Shown here: positions 11,001 through 25,381 of the stretch, one piece after another
Numbering within the stretch: position 1 is the stretch's first letter
Layout of the letters: every line of letters begins with the position of its first letter
NCBI GenBank assembly: GCA_964036155.1
Contig: OZ038422.1
Location: 39,889,201-39,953,200 of the forward strand
From: Diploscapter coronatus
Taxonomy: Eukaryota; Nematoda; Chromadorea; Rhabditida; Rhabditidae
Length of the DNA: 64,000 nucleotides
Direction: 5' to 3'
Made by a program: the position numbers and the translations under genes
Notes under the pieces: model-generated
Database searches by the model: none
What the model saw: the letters and a program-made list of their open reading frames with translations, nothing else
Told to the model about the DNA's origin: nothing

Positions 11001-13700
11001 AGTTCGTTTAATTTATTCGAGGTCATGGCAACGTTTAGATCTAACTCATCGTTTATGTCGATCTAGAAATAAACTATGATATGAAAATTCCGATCATTAG
11101 TTTACATGGATATTGTATGATGAAAGATTGAAAGAAAGAGCTTCCTTTCCTTCTTTACAAGCAGCGCGAAGTCGTTTTATCAGTTTTGGCTTATTAACAA
11201 TATCATAGTTCGACGACGATTTAGCGAACTCATCAATGGAATATTTCATTATTTTTCCATCAAAATCCTGCCCGCCTAAGTTAATGATATGTTTAAAACT
11301 TCTATTGATCTATTTCACCTAATTGAGTATCTCCGCCAACAGCCTTTACTTCGAGATTTTTGTCTTTAATCTCAGCGATACTTATGTCAAGAGTACCTGA
11401 AAAGTTTCTATAATTTCTCATTAAAATACTACAAATCAACCTCCTCCGAAATCGAAGATCAAAATTTTCGAATTCTCGAATTTCTTTTTGTGATTGTAGG
11501 CGATTGCAGCCGAAATGGGCTCTTCCAGTAAATATTTCAATTCGAGTCCAGCCAATTCAACGGCTCTCTTCGTGGCAACAATTTGATTTTCTTGAAATAA
11601 AGCAGGCACTGTGACAACTGCGCCGGTCACTTTCGTTGAGAGATATTTCTGCATCAAATTGTTTTTAAAATAGATTTTCTACAAGCCTGACCTCAACATT
11701 TGCTTTCAATTTCTTCAAAATTTCCGCCGAAACTTCTTCAGGTTTAAGAAACTTCTCATTAGCAGTTCCTTTGTTCAAGACATAACCAGCTTTACTCTAA
11801 ATATATCACTCTAAAATTAATTCTAACAATTTTACATTTCTCGTATCAACGTTAAAAGTCCATAATTGTCGACTTTCAGCGTTCGGCAAATCATGCAAGA
11901 ATTTCCAGCCAATTAGTCTTTTTGAATCTTCAATAATTCTTTATTTTTATGATCTTATTCCTTCTAACCGTATAGAATATTCGTCACATCTGTGTTGCAC
12001 ATTAGGCCAGGATTCCCAACGAGAATTTCTGGTTCACAATATGCAACTACTGAAGGTATCGTAGGCTTTCCTGAATATGATAAAACCCAAATGAAGAATC
12101 ATTCATAAAAATTTCTTATCCAACAATCTTATAATCGATATTCAATAAAAAAATATTGAATTATCTTGAAAGTGATGTATTTTCGAATAATAAACTTTCC
12201 ATTTACCATCTTCACTAATGATTGCAACAGGTTTGCCATCCTCGATGATAGAAACACACGAATATGTCGTACCCAGATCAATGCCGATATACACCATTTT
12301 TATTCTTTAATTTTTAGATAAAAATTTGTACTGATTTAGGAAATAAAGTCTGCATTCATGCGTAAATGAGTAAAAAATCAATAATCAAGTCAATGATCAA
12401 TAACTTGAGACAAAATAAAAGTGAAGAAAATTTGATATATGAAAATTAGCGCGCGTTGCTTGAAAAAGAATAGACGATATTTCATCGATTCAAAGAATAA
12501 CTTTGCCGACTATTTTAAATTGCGCAATGCGCACTACGCATATTAGAATTCGTGCATCGTTTATATTGTCGAAATTTATCGGTCATTAACAAGTCATTAG
12601 GAACAAGAAGGCAAACTTAGATTGAAGGAGAATTGATAAGAGAATAGCGATATCGAATATTTTGCGAGAAGAATTCTTATCATAATATAAAATTAATAAT
12701 TTTGGCAAATAAAGGGGGTTTTAATTGGTTGAACAATAATCTGCTCAATTTCGAATGCCATCTCGCATTCAAATGAGACAAGTTCAAGAGAAAAAGAGTA
12801 AGAAGTTTTCATTTTAATGAATATTAAAAGCAGAGCTGTCTGAAGTTCGAAAAAGATCGACCTTTAACTTAAATCGGAATATGACAATTTGAGGGAAATG
12901 AATATTGAAAAAGTAAACCGAATTTTTCTCTTTAAAGCAATGATTTAGAAGTGAATGTAACCCTATTTAAATGACATATCAAGCTGAGATTCCGTGTGGG
13001 AAATATATAAATTGAAGCTAAAAATAATTGAAGAAAAGAAAAATGACTATTCATGGAAGACGAGCATTGAGAGCTGAATGAGAAGGATAAAGAATTTGGC
13101 AAATGGATCTTTGGGTCACTTACTCGGTATTTTCTGTATCTTTTCATGCACTATTTCCTCTTCATTGATTATGCAGGTGATTTTTGGAGGTGTGTCGTGA
13201 CCATTTTCGAAAATTCGGCTCTCTCAGAGTGCGTTTTCCAAAAAGTGCACAATCCCGGAAAAGCCCAGAATGATGATTTTCAGGCAGAATACAGTCAGAA
13301 AACCACTGAAAACCCGACCTGGAGTCTTTCTGAAATTTTTGATCCGGCTAGTTTCGATAATTAGCGGAAACGCGTCATATTAATGCTGTTTTTATTTCGT
13401 GCAAATGGAATTGATAATTAAATTTTGAGAAAAATAGAAAACCAAAAATCGGCTTAGGATTACGGTTAGCGATTTTACATTTCTTCCCCCTTTCGCGTGA
13501 CCTGATTTGATCTGTACTGATTGTTGATAAACATGAGACAGTGCTTATTGAAACGACAAAAATATTCAACTTTTTACGAGTTATTGATTTTTGAAGGCAA
13601 AGCCCTCTCGACTGAAGACTCAACTGATTTGGCGAAGACGGAAGCAGGTCCGAATGGAAGTGCGAGTGGAGGTCAGCAGAAAGAGAACTCCTCGAGCTGA
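8079..13700 (+). CDS. Small basic protein with mitochondrial-type N-terminus (3 exons)
   Basis: Three exons join in phase: 8079-8132 (ends phase 0 at GTAAGT), 8492-8639 (phase 1, donor GTAAGC) and 13597-13700 (acceptor TTGAAG, ending TGA). They give about 101 residues. The N-terminus [18 protein letters not shown] has the Arg-rich, acid-free look of a mitochondrial targeting helix. A Ser-Arg run follows, then [20 protein letters not shown], and a polar Ser/Gln tail. The exons are GC-richer than their surroundings, like other true exons in the window. I do not recognise the family. The second intron is ~5 kb and holds the whole HSP70-kelch gene on the opposite strand, flanked by inverted repeats. 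The weakest point is the last junction, which rests on phase agreement and composition. If that link is wrong, exons 1-2 and the last exon belong to different genes. Confidence 0.5.
8818..9022 (+). repeat. ~205 bp inverted repeat, left copy
   Basis: This segment is the reverse complement, at roughly 85% by eye, of 13201-13409. A shared block reads CTGGGCTTTTCCGGGATTG here. The two copies flank the HSP70-kelch gene within the large intron of the gene at 8079-13700. Confidence 0.8.
9222..9264. repeat. Short hairpin repeat
   Basis: CTGTCTGAAGTTC at 9222-9234 pairs with GAACTTCCAGACAG at 9251-9264, leaving one bulged base. The left half recurs at 12836-12860 on the other side of the HSP70-kelch gene. 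Confidence 0.6.
9303..10590 (-). repeat. Right arm of kelch inverted duplication
   Basis: The kelch exons, their introns and about 150 bp of 3' flank match, inverted, bases about 1850-3137. Intron positions are the same in both arms. Both copies even share the small intron that begins at GTCGTTAAT. Confidence 0.85.
9451..12297 (-). CDS. HSP70 nucleotide-binding domain fused to kelch propeller
   Basis: The start at 12297 opens [17 protein letters not shown], the phosphate-1 loop of HSP70. The rest of the ATPase domain follows: [31 protein letters not shown] (phosphate 2), [26 protein letters not shown] and [11 protein letters not shown]. After about 380 residues, where a peptide-binding domain should begin, a phase-0 intron (about 10682-10719) joins [19 protein letters not shown]. 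The protein then runs in frame into kelch blades ([31 protein letters not shown]) and stops at TAA 9451-9453. The total is roughly 700 residues. No HSP70 substrate-binding domain or EEVD tail is present. Every junction is GT-AG and in phase, so this is not simply two adjacent genes. If expressed, it would be an ATP-driven module carrying a kelch binding surface, probably in the cytosol as no signal is seen. It lies antisense within an intron of the gene at 8079-13700. Confidence 0.85.
12834..13200. promoter_or_regulatory. Upstream flank of HSP70-kelch gene, duplicated
   Basis: Bases about 12940-13200 match, inverted, about 1375-1640 upstream of the F-box/kelch gene. The two kelch genes therefore share upstream DNA as well as their 3' halves. 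This region may contain the promoter of both. No specific factor site was recognised. Confidence 0.5.
13201..13409 (-). repeat. ~205 bp inverted repeat, right copy
   Basis: This is the partner of 8818-9022, with block CAATCCCGGAAAAGCCCAG. It lies just before the last exon of the gene at 8079-13700. Confidence 0.8.
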
Positions 13701-13928
13701 GCAATCGAGCAGAAGCAGAATAGGCAGACTGCCAGTCAATACGCATTCTTATCGAGAGACGAACGCCCTTAAATCGATCCCTCCGCTTTGCGAACGATTC
13801 TCAATAAATGCTGAAAAACAAATTTGGGTCTTTGAGGAGAATCTTGAAAATGGCAAAAATGTATGATAGTTTTCATTTCTAGTTATTTTCTTCCTGTGTT
13901 TTCTAACTTGCTCTTGGCATTTAGTCAT

Positions 13929-14165
13929 AGGAATGAAGCACTCAAACTGGTGGATGAGATAAAAGAAGATAAAGAAAGAATCAAAGAAATCGCGAGAAGA
14001 AAAGAAAAAGACGTACACAGAGAACTCCTAGACAAATATTACACACAGGCGGAAAGTGGAGTCTGGAAGCAAAACGCAATTGAGCGGGGCGAGGCTGTTG
14101 CACCAACAATTCGACAAAGCAGCTATATTCTGATTTGCCAAGAAAATGACTCCTTCTACCGATAA
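13929..14165 (+). other. Open, charged coiled-coil-like ORF of doubtful status
   Basis: After a possible acceptor (CATAG) the frame reads EALKLVDEIKEDKERIKEIA and continues highly charged to a TAA at 14163-14165. It overlaps the first codons of the SMYD gene in another frame. I found no phase-compatible partner exon, so it may be chance or part of an alternative upstream transcript. Confidence 0.2.
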
Positions 14166-16965
14166 CATCCCAAAAAAGGAGGATGAAATCTCTTCTATTC
14201 ACTCTAGGATCAAGGTTTGTTAACTTTTTTAAACATTTTTTACTAAAGTGAACATTTTTGGGGGGAAATGAACACTTTTAGGAGATATTTCTTGCGGCGG
14301 AAGTTTTTTGGGAAAAATTATAGAAGATTCATTTTTCGTCGAAACTAACCTGTATTTTTCAGATTTTCGAGCACCCCTTCGCCACCCAAGTCATCAATCC
14401 GAAAGCCGACCAGTTCTGTTCGCATTGCATGAGAGCACCAGTACAAGGAGAGAAACTACTGAAATGCTCTGGGTTTGTGCAATCTTCCTGCCGAAAATAG
14501 TTATTTCTGACCTTCAGGTGCAATTTTGTCAGATACTGCAGCAAGGATTGTCAAAGGTTGGGGTGGAAAATTCATCGACCGGAATGCAGGAGGCTGAAGG
14601 CTGTCAGATTTTTCAATATTTGACTTTTTACATAGTTTTTTTTAGAGTTTCCCCAATCTTCCCCTAACGGAAGTCCTGTTCCTATCGAAAATCATCGATC
14701 GGCTCATTTTCATCGATCTGAACGGAGACAAATACAACTGGCAGAGAGAAAGGCCCTGGTCTTCTCTAGTTGATCACAAGGAAGATATCAGGTATCAAAA
14801 ATTATCACATTTCACTTTTCAAAAGCTATTTTTAGGAAAGACGAAAATAAAATGGAGCATTTCGAGAAAGTATACAAGAAAATGGAGATTTTCCGGAAAG
14901 AGGAAATGATCGATAAAGAAAAATTCTTCGATATTTTCTGCAAAGCCACGATCAATTCGCATTCGATCCATACGAATGCCGGGACGGAAGTTGGGATGGC
15001 TTTGGATTTGGGTAATTGGATTTCGATTTTTTATCCCTGAAAAATCAACAGTTTTGGCAAGCTGCTCAAAATTCCCCTCTTTACCAAAACTATTGCGCCT
15101 CTAAATTGTATGAACTTTTCAGAAATCTCAACGTTTAGGCATTTCAAAATACAACCACTCCTGCCGCCCCACCTGCTCAATGGTATTCGACGGCTACCGA
15201 GTCTGTCTTCGACCCCTCGTGCCAGGTGTCGACGCCTCTGATGTGACGCAGGCCTTCATCAGTTACATCGACGTGGGCAGGAGCAAGTTCGTCAGAAGAA
15301 GGGATCTCAAAGTCAGATGGTACTTCCATTGCGAATGCACTAGATGCAGCGACAAGGAGGATGACTATTTGACTGCCATAAAGTGCTCCAATCCCGCTTG
15401 TGATGAACCGTTGGTAAGCTTTATCATGATCAAGGGGTTCTCGAAATTTCAATTCCAACTTCAAGAAACCAGATATCAGAATTTCAAGCCTAAAAATCTT
15501 ATCCTGAATTTTCAAAGTTTCAAATTTGCGAAAGAACACCGCAGTGATCTCTATTGAAGAAGTTGAGGAAAACTTTAGATGACTTCCGAAACCGAAGAGC
15601 CCTGCTACATTCAATGTCCCAAGTGCAAGGCAGTCATCGAAGAGGGAAAAGTCAAAGAAGCACAGGAACTAATGAGATCGCTGCCTGCTGCATTCGACCC
15701 ACAATGCCCGGCAGAAGTCGTTAGTTTTGAAATCAATTACCAAAAATGTCTTTTTTACCGTAAATAATCAGGTTTTAGGAGCGGCTACCGAAAGAGGTTT
15801 TCTATCAAAGTTTTAGATTAGAAATAATACCTGAGTTGAAAAATTCCCAAATATGAATGACTTAAAATTTCCCAAAATAAATGAATGAATGAATGAATCG
15901 AAAGAACTCGATACCAAAATAACCCCTATCCAATTACTCTATTCCTTCATAAAATCCTTTTCAATTTTTTTAAATTGTAAGAGATACAAAATTTTTAGAT
16001 ATCCGATAAGCTGAGGCAGGCAGAGGAGGTTCTGCACCCAACAAACGTCTATGTTTCCCGCTTGAGAACTGCGCTTTTCCATGTTACTGGCACTTTGACC
16101 ATGAACAATTTGACCAGCATGCACAAGGAGATCTACACTAACTACAAGAGGTGAATTGACAAGAAAATTTGTAGTATTTGGATAATTCATGTTGATAAAA
16201 AAAAATTCTTAATTCTTCAAAATTTCACAAGACAACAATTTCTAGATGCTTCCCCCGTGCCGACAGACATGTTGGTTATCAACTCCTGCACATAATCAAG
16301 TCTCTGATTGAAAAGGGAAATAGAGAAGAAGTCAGTCGTTTTTCGATAATTTTTCATAGAAATTTCAACGTTCAGGCGATTTCCTATGCATTCGATGCAA
16401 TGAATATCTTCGAAGTTTGCTTTGGATTAGATCACCCTTACTATCTGCAGACGCTCGCGTTGTGGACTTTCTTGGATCAAAAGGTGATTTCCATGAAGAT
16501 GATCTATAAAAAGGGGTAAAATTACTGAAATCGAAGAAAAAACGTAGCATCAGAGTAAGGGCCCGTTCATACTTAGTTGCATGCAACTTGCAATTTGCGT
16601 GCAACTCGGCGAAATAGTATGAGAAACGCGGAGAGTGGCCAAATTGCAGCAAGTTGCATGCAATTTTGTCCATTCATTCTCTCTTCATTTTCCGCGCTAT
16701 TTTGAGCGAGTTGCAAGTTGCATGCAACTGCAACTAAGTATGAACGGGCCCTAAAATATGATGATTTCAAAAATCCTAGTGTTTGCAGACAGACAAAACG
16801 GACGAAGAATTGATTTCTCTGACTCACTTCGGCGACAATCGGCCAGTGGACATCGTGTCGCTGCTCAAACGGGCCAACATGCTGCCTGAGAAGGAGATGG
16901 AAGGCGCTGCCGGGAACATCATCAAAAGCGAGTCTGAAGCGGCAGAGAATAAGGAGAATCAGTGA
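14146..16965 (+). CDS. SMYD-family SET and MYND domain lysine methyltransferase
   Basis: Eleven exons join in phase to give 507 residues. The MYND zinc finger is complete: FCSHC, LLKCSGC, VRYCSKDCQ, HRPEC. The SET core follows with ISKYNHSCRPTCS (the NHSC pseudoknot motif), FISYIDVGRS, and the post-SET cysteines FHCECTRC. A helical C-terminal domain with TPR-like repeats ends the protein (EEAISYAFDAMNIFEVCFGL). The acidic tail finishes at TGA 16963-16965. Family members methylate histone or cytosolic protein lysines using S-adenosylmethionine. One oddity is that the usual N-terminal GxG cofactor loop before the MYND finger is not encoded in the first exon (14146-14214). Either an upstream exon is missing from my model or this protein has lost it. 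Intron 10 carries a Harbinger-like MITE. A (TGAA)n tract lies in the intron near 15882-15897. Confidence 0.88.
16556..16754. mobile_element. PIF/Harbinger-like MITE in SMYD intron
   Basis: The element at 16559-16751 (193 bp) starts GGGCCCGTTCATACTTAGTT and ends with its inverted complement (AACTAAGTATGAACGGGCCC). It is flanked on both sides by TAA, a 3-bp target duplication typical of PIF/Harbinger. The terminal repeats extend about 40 bp and include GCATGCAAC palindromes. There is no coding capacity. It lies wholly inside intron 10 of the SMYD gene. Confidence 0.85.
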
Positions 16966-17151
16966 TGTTATGTTTTGTTTGTTGATTTTTTCAAAATTCA
17001 ATACCTGCGACCGCATTTCTCATTGTCTTTCCATTGTTGAATTGTTTTTGGCCCAATAAATAAACAATGCTCTACAACATTTTATTTGCAAATGCGATAA
17101 AAATGGCAAGAAATTCTAAATTGAAAAATCTAACAACAAAGCCGAATCCAA

Positions 17152-18758
17152 TCAAGTCGGCATTACAAGCGGAGCACCTTCAGATTCTTCTGGCTGATCC
17201 TTCTTCAGTGTAATCACGCCATCTTCGATATTCTTCAAGTATTCGTTCCAAAGTTTCGCCACGACTTCACAACACACAATTTCACTAGTGTGTCCGTTGA
17301 TCATTTTCAAGACCTGGACTTATCTTGAGAGATCGATGATAAAAATTCGAGCTAACCATGATAGTATCAGGATTCATTCGATTTTCGACAAAGTCTTGGA
17401 GCAGCTCTCGAAAACTGGCATTCCTATTCTCATGAAGCTTCTCGTTCAAACTCATTTGAGCTGTGCTTTGAAGAAATCTCAAAGTGGATCTTCATTGATA
17501 AATGTCAATATAAAGTTTACTCTCTGATGAACTCAATTCGAGGCTCGGGCGACCAAATGTTTTTGATCAATTTGTAAGTGTCCAGAGCTGAAATGCATAG
17601 AACGATTGCGAACCACCAATAGAGAAAGAGGAAGATCTTCTCGTTGAATCTAAAAACAAAGTTTCAAAAATCCAGACACCTAAAACTCACAGATTCATCA
17701 CAAGAACACATTGGATCGAGTATCGCTGTAAATTCCCAAGAATTCGAACTTGGAAATCACAAAGGGCAATTCGCGGGAAATTTCCCGTCTCCTCCCAGTT
17801 GTTTCCGGAAACGAGATCGTTCAGCATTCTGACGCCCCACTTCGAGTCGTTTTGACCGAGGAACTTATTCGTCATGAAGAACTGCCCAATCAGGTTGATC
17901 ATAAAGATGAACTTCGTCAGAATGTAGCTGCTGAAAATTTCTATTTTCGTCGAAACCCTTCAAAGTGACGTGTCGAAACTACAAGATCTGAGACTTCCTT
18001 TAGAGGAAATAATCATATAAATTACAAAATGACCTACTTCTTCAACGCCGTTCCATGACTGAATATAATTCTTCGAAGTTTATCAACCTTCCTGCACTTG
18101 CATCCGAAATACGTCCTTTCCATGACGATTCTCGGCCGTGAGTGATTTGTAATGTGCTTGCATATCACATCCACGTGCTTCGATCGTTCTTCCAATGACT
18201 CTGATTCGGCCTTCTGTGCTATCTCCACGAGCTTCGTGACATTGATGCCAGAGCTTGTACTCAATTTGCCCCAGATAATGGCTGGAATGTAGAAGAACGC
18301 TGCTTCCAGGGCCATGATGAAAGGGGCCCATTGATAGTAGATCAGCTGCTGTGAAATTCTTTAAAGAAATCAATGATAAAAAATTTCTGATCAACTTACC
18401 GCTGTTCAATTGACGTGGGCAAGTCCTTCTTCGGGCTTGACCAGTAAGTATTGTAGACCTGAAATATTTTGAAAAGATAGCAAGTTTTAGGAAGGAATCA
18501 TTTACAAAGCAATAATTCTCCGCATACTGTTCCCACGCATGGATGAAATGCTTTGGGGTCCAGCATTGCAGAGGATGGCCCACGAATTCGAGAGCCGAGA
18601 TCATAATGGAACAGGAAACGAGCACGATGGTTGAGTAATAGTAGTTCAGTCGATCCGTACCAAGGTCATCCAGTCTTTGAAATTTATCTACATTTTCAGA
18701 ACTGAGAGAAGTCTTACCTCGGTTTGATTGCGCTGAAGGCATTCGCTAGTAAATTCAT
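17152..18758 (-). CDS. Innexin gap-junction channel protein
   Basis: The start at 18758 gives MNLLANAFSAIKPRLDDLGT. An extracellular-loop cysteine follows in HPLQCWTPKHF, then the innexin signature IYYQWAPFIMALEAAFFY. Later come the second-loop and TM4 motif GNFPRIALCDFQVRILGN, then SIQCVLVMNLFNEKIFLFL. Four hydrophobic membrane segments are visible. Innexins form gap junctions and hemichannels in invertebrates, and both chain ends are cytosolic. Introns have TTTCAG-type acceptors, and an acceptor 19-20 bases before the start fits trans-splicing. The C-terminal tail is acidic and ends GAPLVMPT then TGA at 17152-17154. It is convergent with the SMYD gene, with only about 185 bp between stop codons. 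Which innexin paralogue it is cannot be told by eye. Confidence 0.93.
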
Positions 18759-21286
18759 GCTTCAATGAGTGGATCACTGAAAATAGCAAAAATAAATTTG
18801 AAAGAAGCTATGACTTCTTGAAAGCCAAGGCAATTTTAGATGAAACCGGTGAATGAGTTTGAACTGCATAAAATTGAAAAAAAATCACAAATGACATAAT
18901 TGATTAGAAATAAGGGAAAATGATGGAGGAATAACTAATCTGAAAATACAACAATGATGCCAGTGTCGAGAAATGTAATCAGAGATAATCAATAGAAAGA
19001 ATGAGAAATGGAGATGTCATGACAACAAGCAAACATAGCGAAAACCCATAGACGAAATATGAAAAAATCGGCGAGAAGTGAGTGGCGCAGAGCACTTGAG
19101 AAAGTGCCTCGAAGCCAATTTTCTTGATAATGATAGCGTACTGTCTTTTGCCACACATTTGTTTGACTAATGTATCTCTGTTAGCATACGTCTTGTATCC
19201 CTTAATAGTTTGTATAACATTTCGCATGGATTTTGATTCACTCAAGAATCTTGTGTGAATATTGTGCAATTGAAAGTTTGATGAATGCAAGTTCGTTAAG
19301 AACTTTCATCAATTCGAAGATAACGGAACAACTTTTATGAATTCCACTCATCAAAGTTCAGTAAAGTATATCGCTGAATTCAAAGTTATCACGCAATATC
19401 TTTATGTTATATTTATACTTATTCACTGTGTTGAAGTAATTTAAGTAGGTCTTGAGAATCACAAATTAATTTTCTCAGATATAAATTAATTTCGAATTTA
19501 GAGAACTTATTGGGTGAATTTGCACAAATCCCTTCATCATCATCATTGAATTTTCTTTCTCAATTTTTCCTCGGTGGTATTATTGAATTAAGTGGATGAC
19601 CATATGTGCTGAGAGTCGGGGTGTCACTAATATTGGAAATAGCCCTGAGGGGAAAATGAAGCGATGCGCAGCTTACATCAGTCAGTCCAGCTGACCAAAC
19701 ACACGATTCTTCTGCTGCTGCTGCTGCAGTTGCTCTTCTCCGACTGACTGCATGACTGTCCGCGGTGCTAACTTGTGCATTTCACTGTACAGCGAGATTT
19801 CTGACTACTGGCTGCAGAGCCTGCAAGTCCACTAATAATCCAAGCTGGACTTCACAATATAGATGAAAGTGTTCGGAAATCAGTAATTTGAAGAAAAAAA
19901 AATATATATATAAAACTATCATGTCTAACCTACTTATTTTGAATGACTACGTAAAAAAAACTTTTAAGAATTATTTAAAGTTTAGGGGGAATAATCACAT
20001 AACTTTGTTTGCAGAAAAAACGATCATAAACACCGAAATATTTTTATTCATTTTCAAAATTTTCAGAACAAACATCAAGAGACCTATTGGGGGTTAAAGC
20101 TGATTGCCAATAATAAAAAAAAATTTCAATAAATAATAATTGCGGAAATGATTATGCTCATAGGTGATTGGAGACACGTTATGATGGACTAATTGATATA
20201 AATGCGAGAAAAATGAGATGAACTGAAAGTTGTGAAAGCATAGAGGAGATGACAATTTGCATCAAGCGAGATACATGAACGATTCAATCAATAATGGAAT
20301 GTTTCCCAAAGTCAAATTATTTACAAAACCCAAGATACTTTACAATACGACATGATAGACGGATAAACTATACCATTTTATTCCAACTTATCTTGAAATG
20401 AGGTTCAAATGTAGGATAAGATAAGTGGAACTAAAATGATAGGTAAGATAAATAGCCTAGAATTTCCAATAAAAGTAAATTTTATGTGAGCAACACAGAC
20501 CTTTTCCTCGTTTTCTATATTTCCCTAGCCAATTCCATCATTTCACAACTCCCTTTTTCAAAGTGTTCATCATTGCGAGTTTTTATCGCCATTCAAAAAC
20601 TCTTCATTCTTCGTTCTTTCTTCAGCTAATGGTCATTACCCATTTTTTGCCCGTGTATATGTTCATGGGCCTCCCTTCCGCGCAGGTGTTCTTTCCTTTT
20701 TCTCAGCGACCCTTACTTTCTCTTGTTTTCCTTGAAAAGAAGGAATAAAGGAGAGTTCTTGCGCGCAACTTTCCCCGGCAGTACTTTTGGATCGTTTTTA
20801 CCTCTTTCATTCGATTTGTCTGTGTCTTTTGTGCCTCTTCAAGTCGCTGTCTCTCTCGACAATCAAAACCTTTTTCGGTAAATGAGGACGCGCAGCAAGC
20901 AGATGGTACGGTGTGTCTTGTCTCCTTGCCTGCTTGTCTGCTTGTCTGCCTGTCAGTCGCAGGGCAGGTGTCGAGGCAAAGTCCCCGAATGACTGTGAAA
21001 AAGCGAGACTCGAAAAGGGTTTGTAATGCGCATGTAATTTCACAACAGTGAAAGTTGAAAGCGAGTCTCGAAAAGCTGCATTTTCAAATCCACTTCCCCA
21101 AATGGGAATTTCCTGTTGCTACAGTAGCTTTGGACAAAAGACCTGATCTCCTTTCTCAACACTCCAAATGGCAACATCTGTTTGCACTGTAGGTAATAGG
21201 AAAAGGAGAGTAAGACCAAACTTGGCAGGTCAAAAGGACTTGGACCGTGCTGCTCACACATATTCAAACGAAACCATTAAAAACAT
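18759..21286. other. Intergenic region, innexin promoter and ztf-11 downstream
   Basis: No supported gene is seen. It includes CTG repeats (about 19716-19736) and a TGCTTGTC-type tandem repeat (about 20927-20952). A 103-codon minus-strand ORF at 18979-19290 lacks any recognisable motif and is not called. Confidence 0.5.

Positions 21287-25381
<4,095 letters not shown>

Noticed and set aside
15177..15614. 145-codon minus-strand ORF
   Set aside because: Exactly opposite the SET-domain exon of the SMYD gene.
18979..19290. 103-codon minus-strand ORF with a hydrophobic end
   Set aside because: No splice context, motif or composition shift; similar open stretches occur by chance in this AT-rich spacer.
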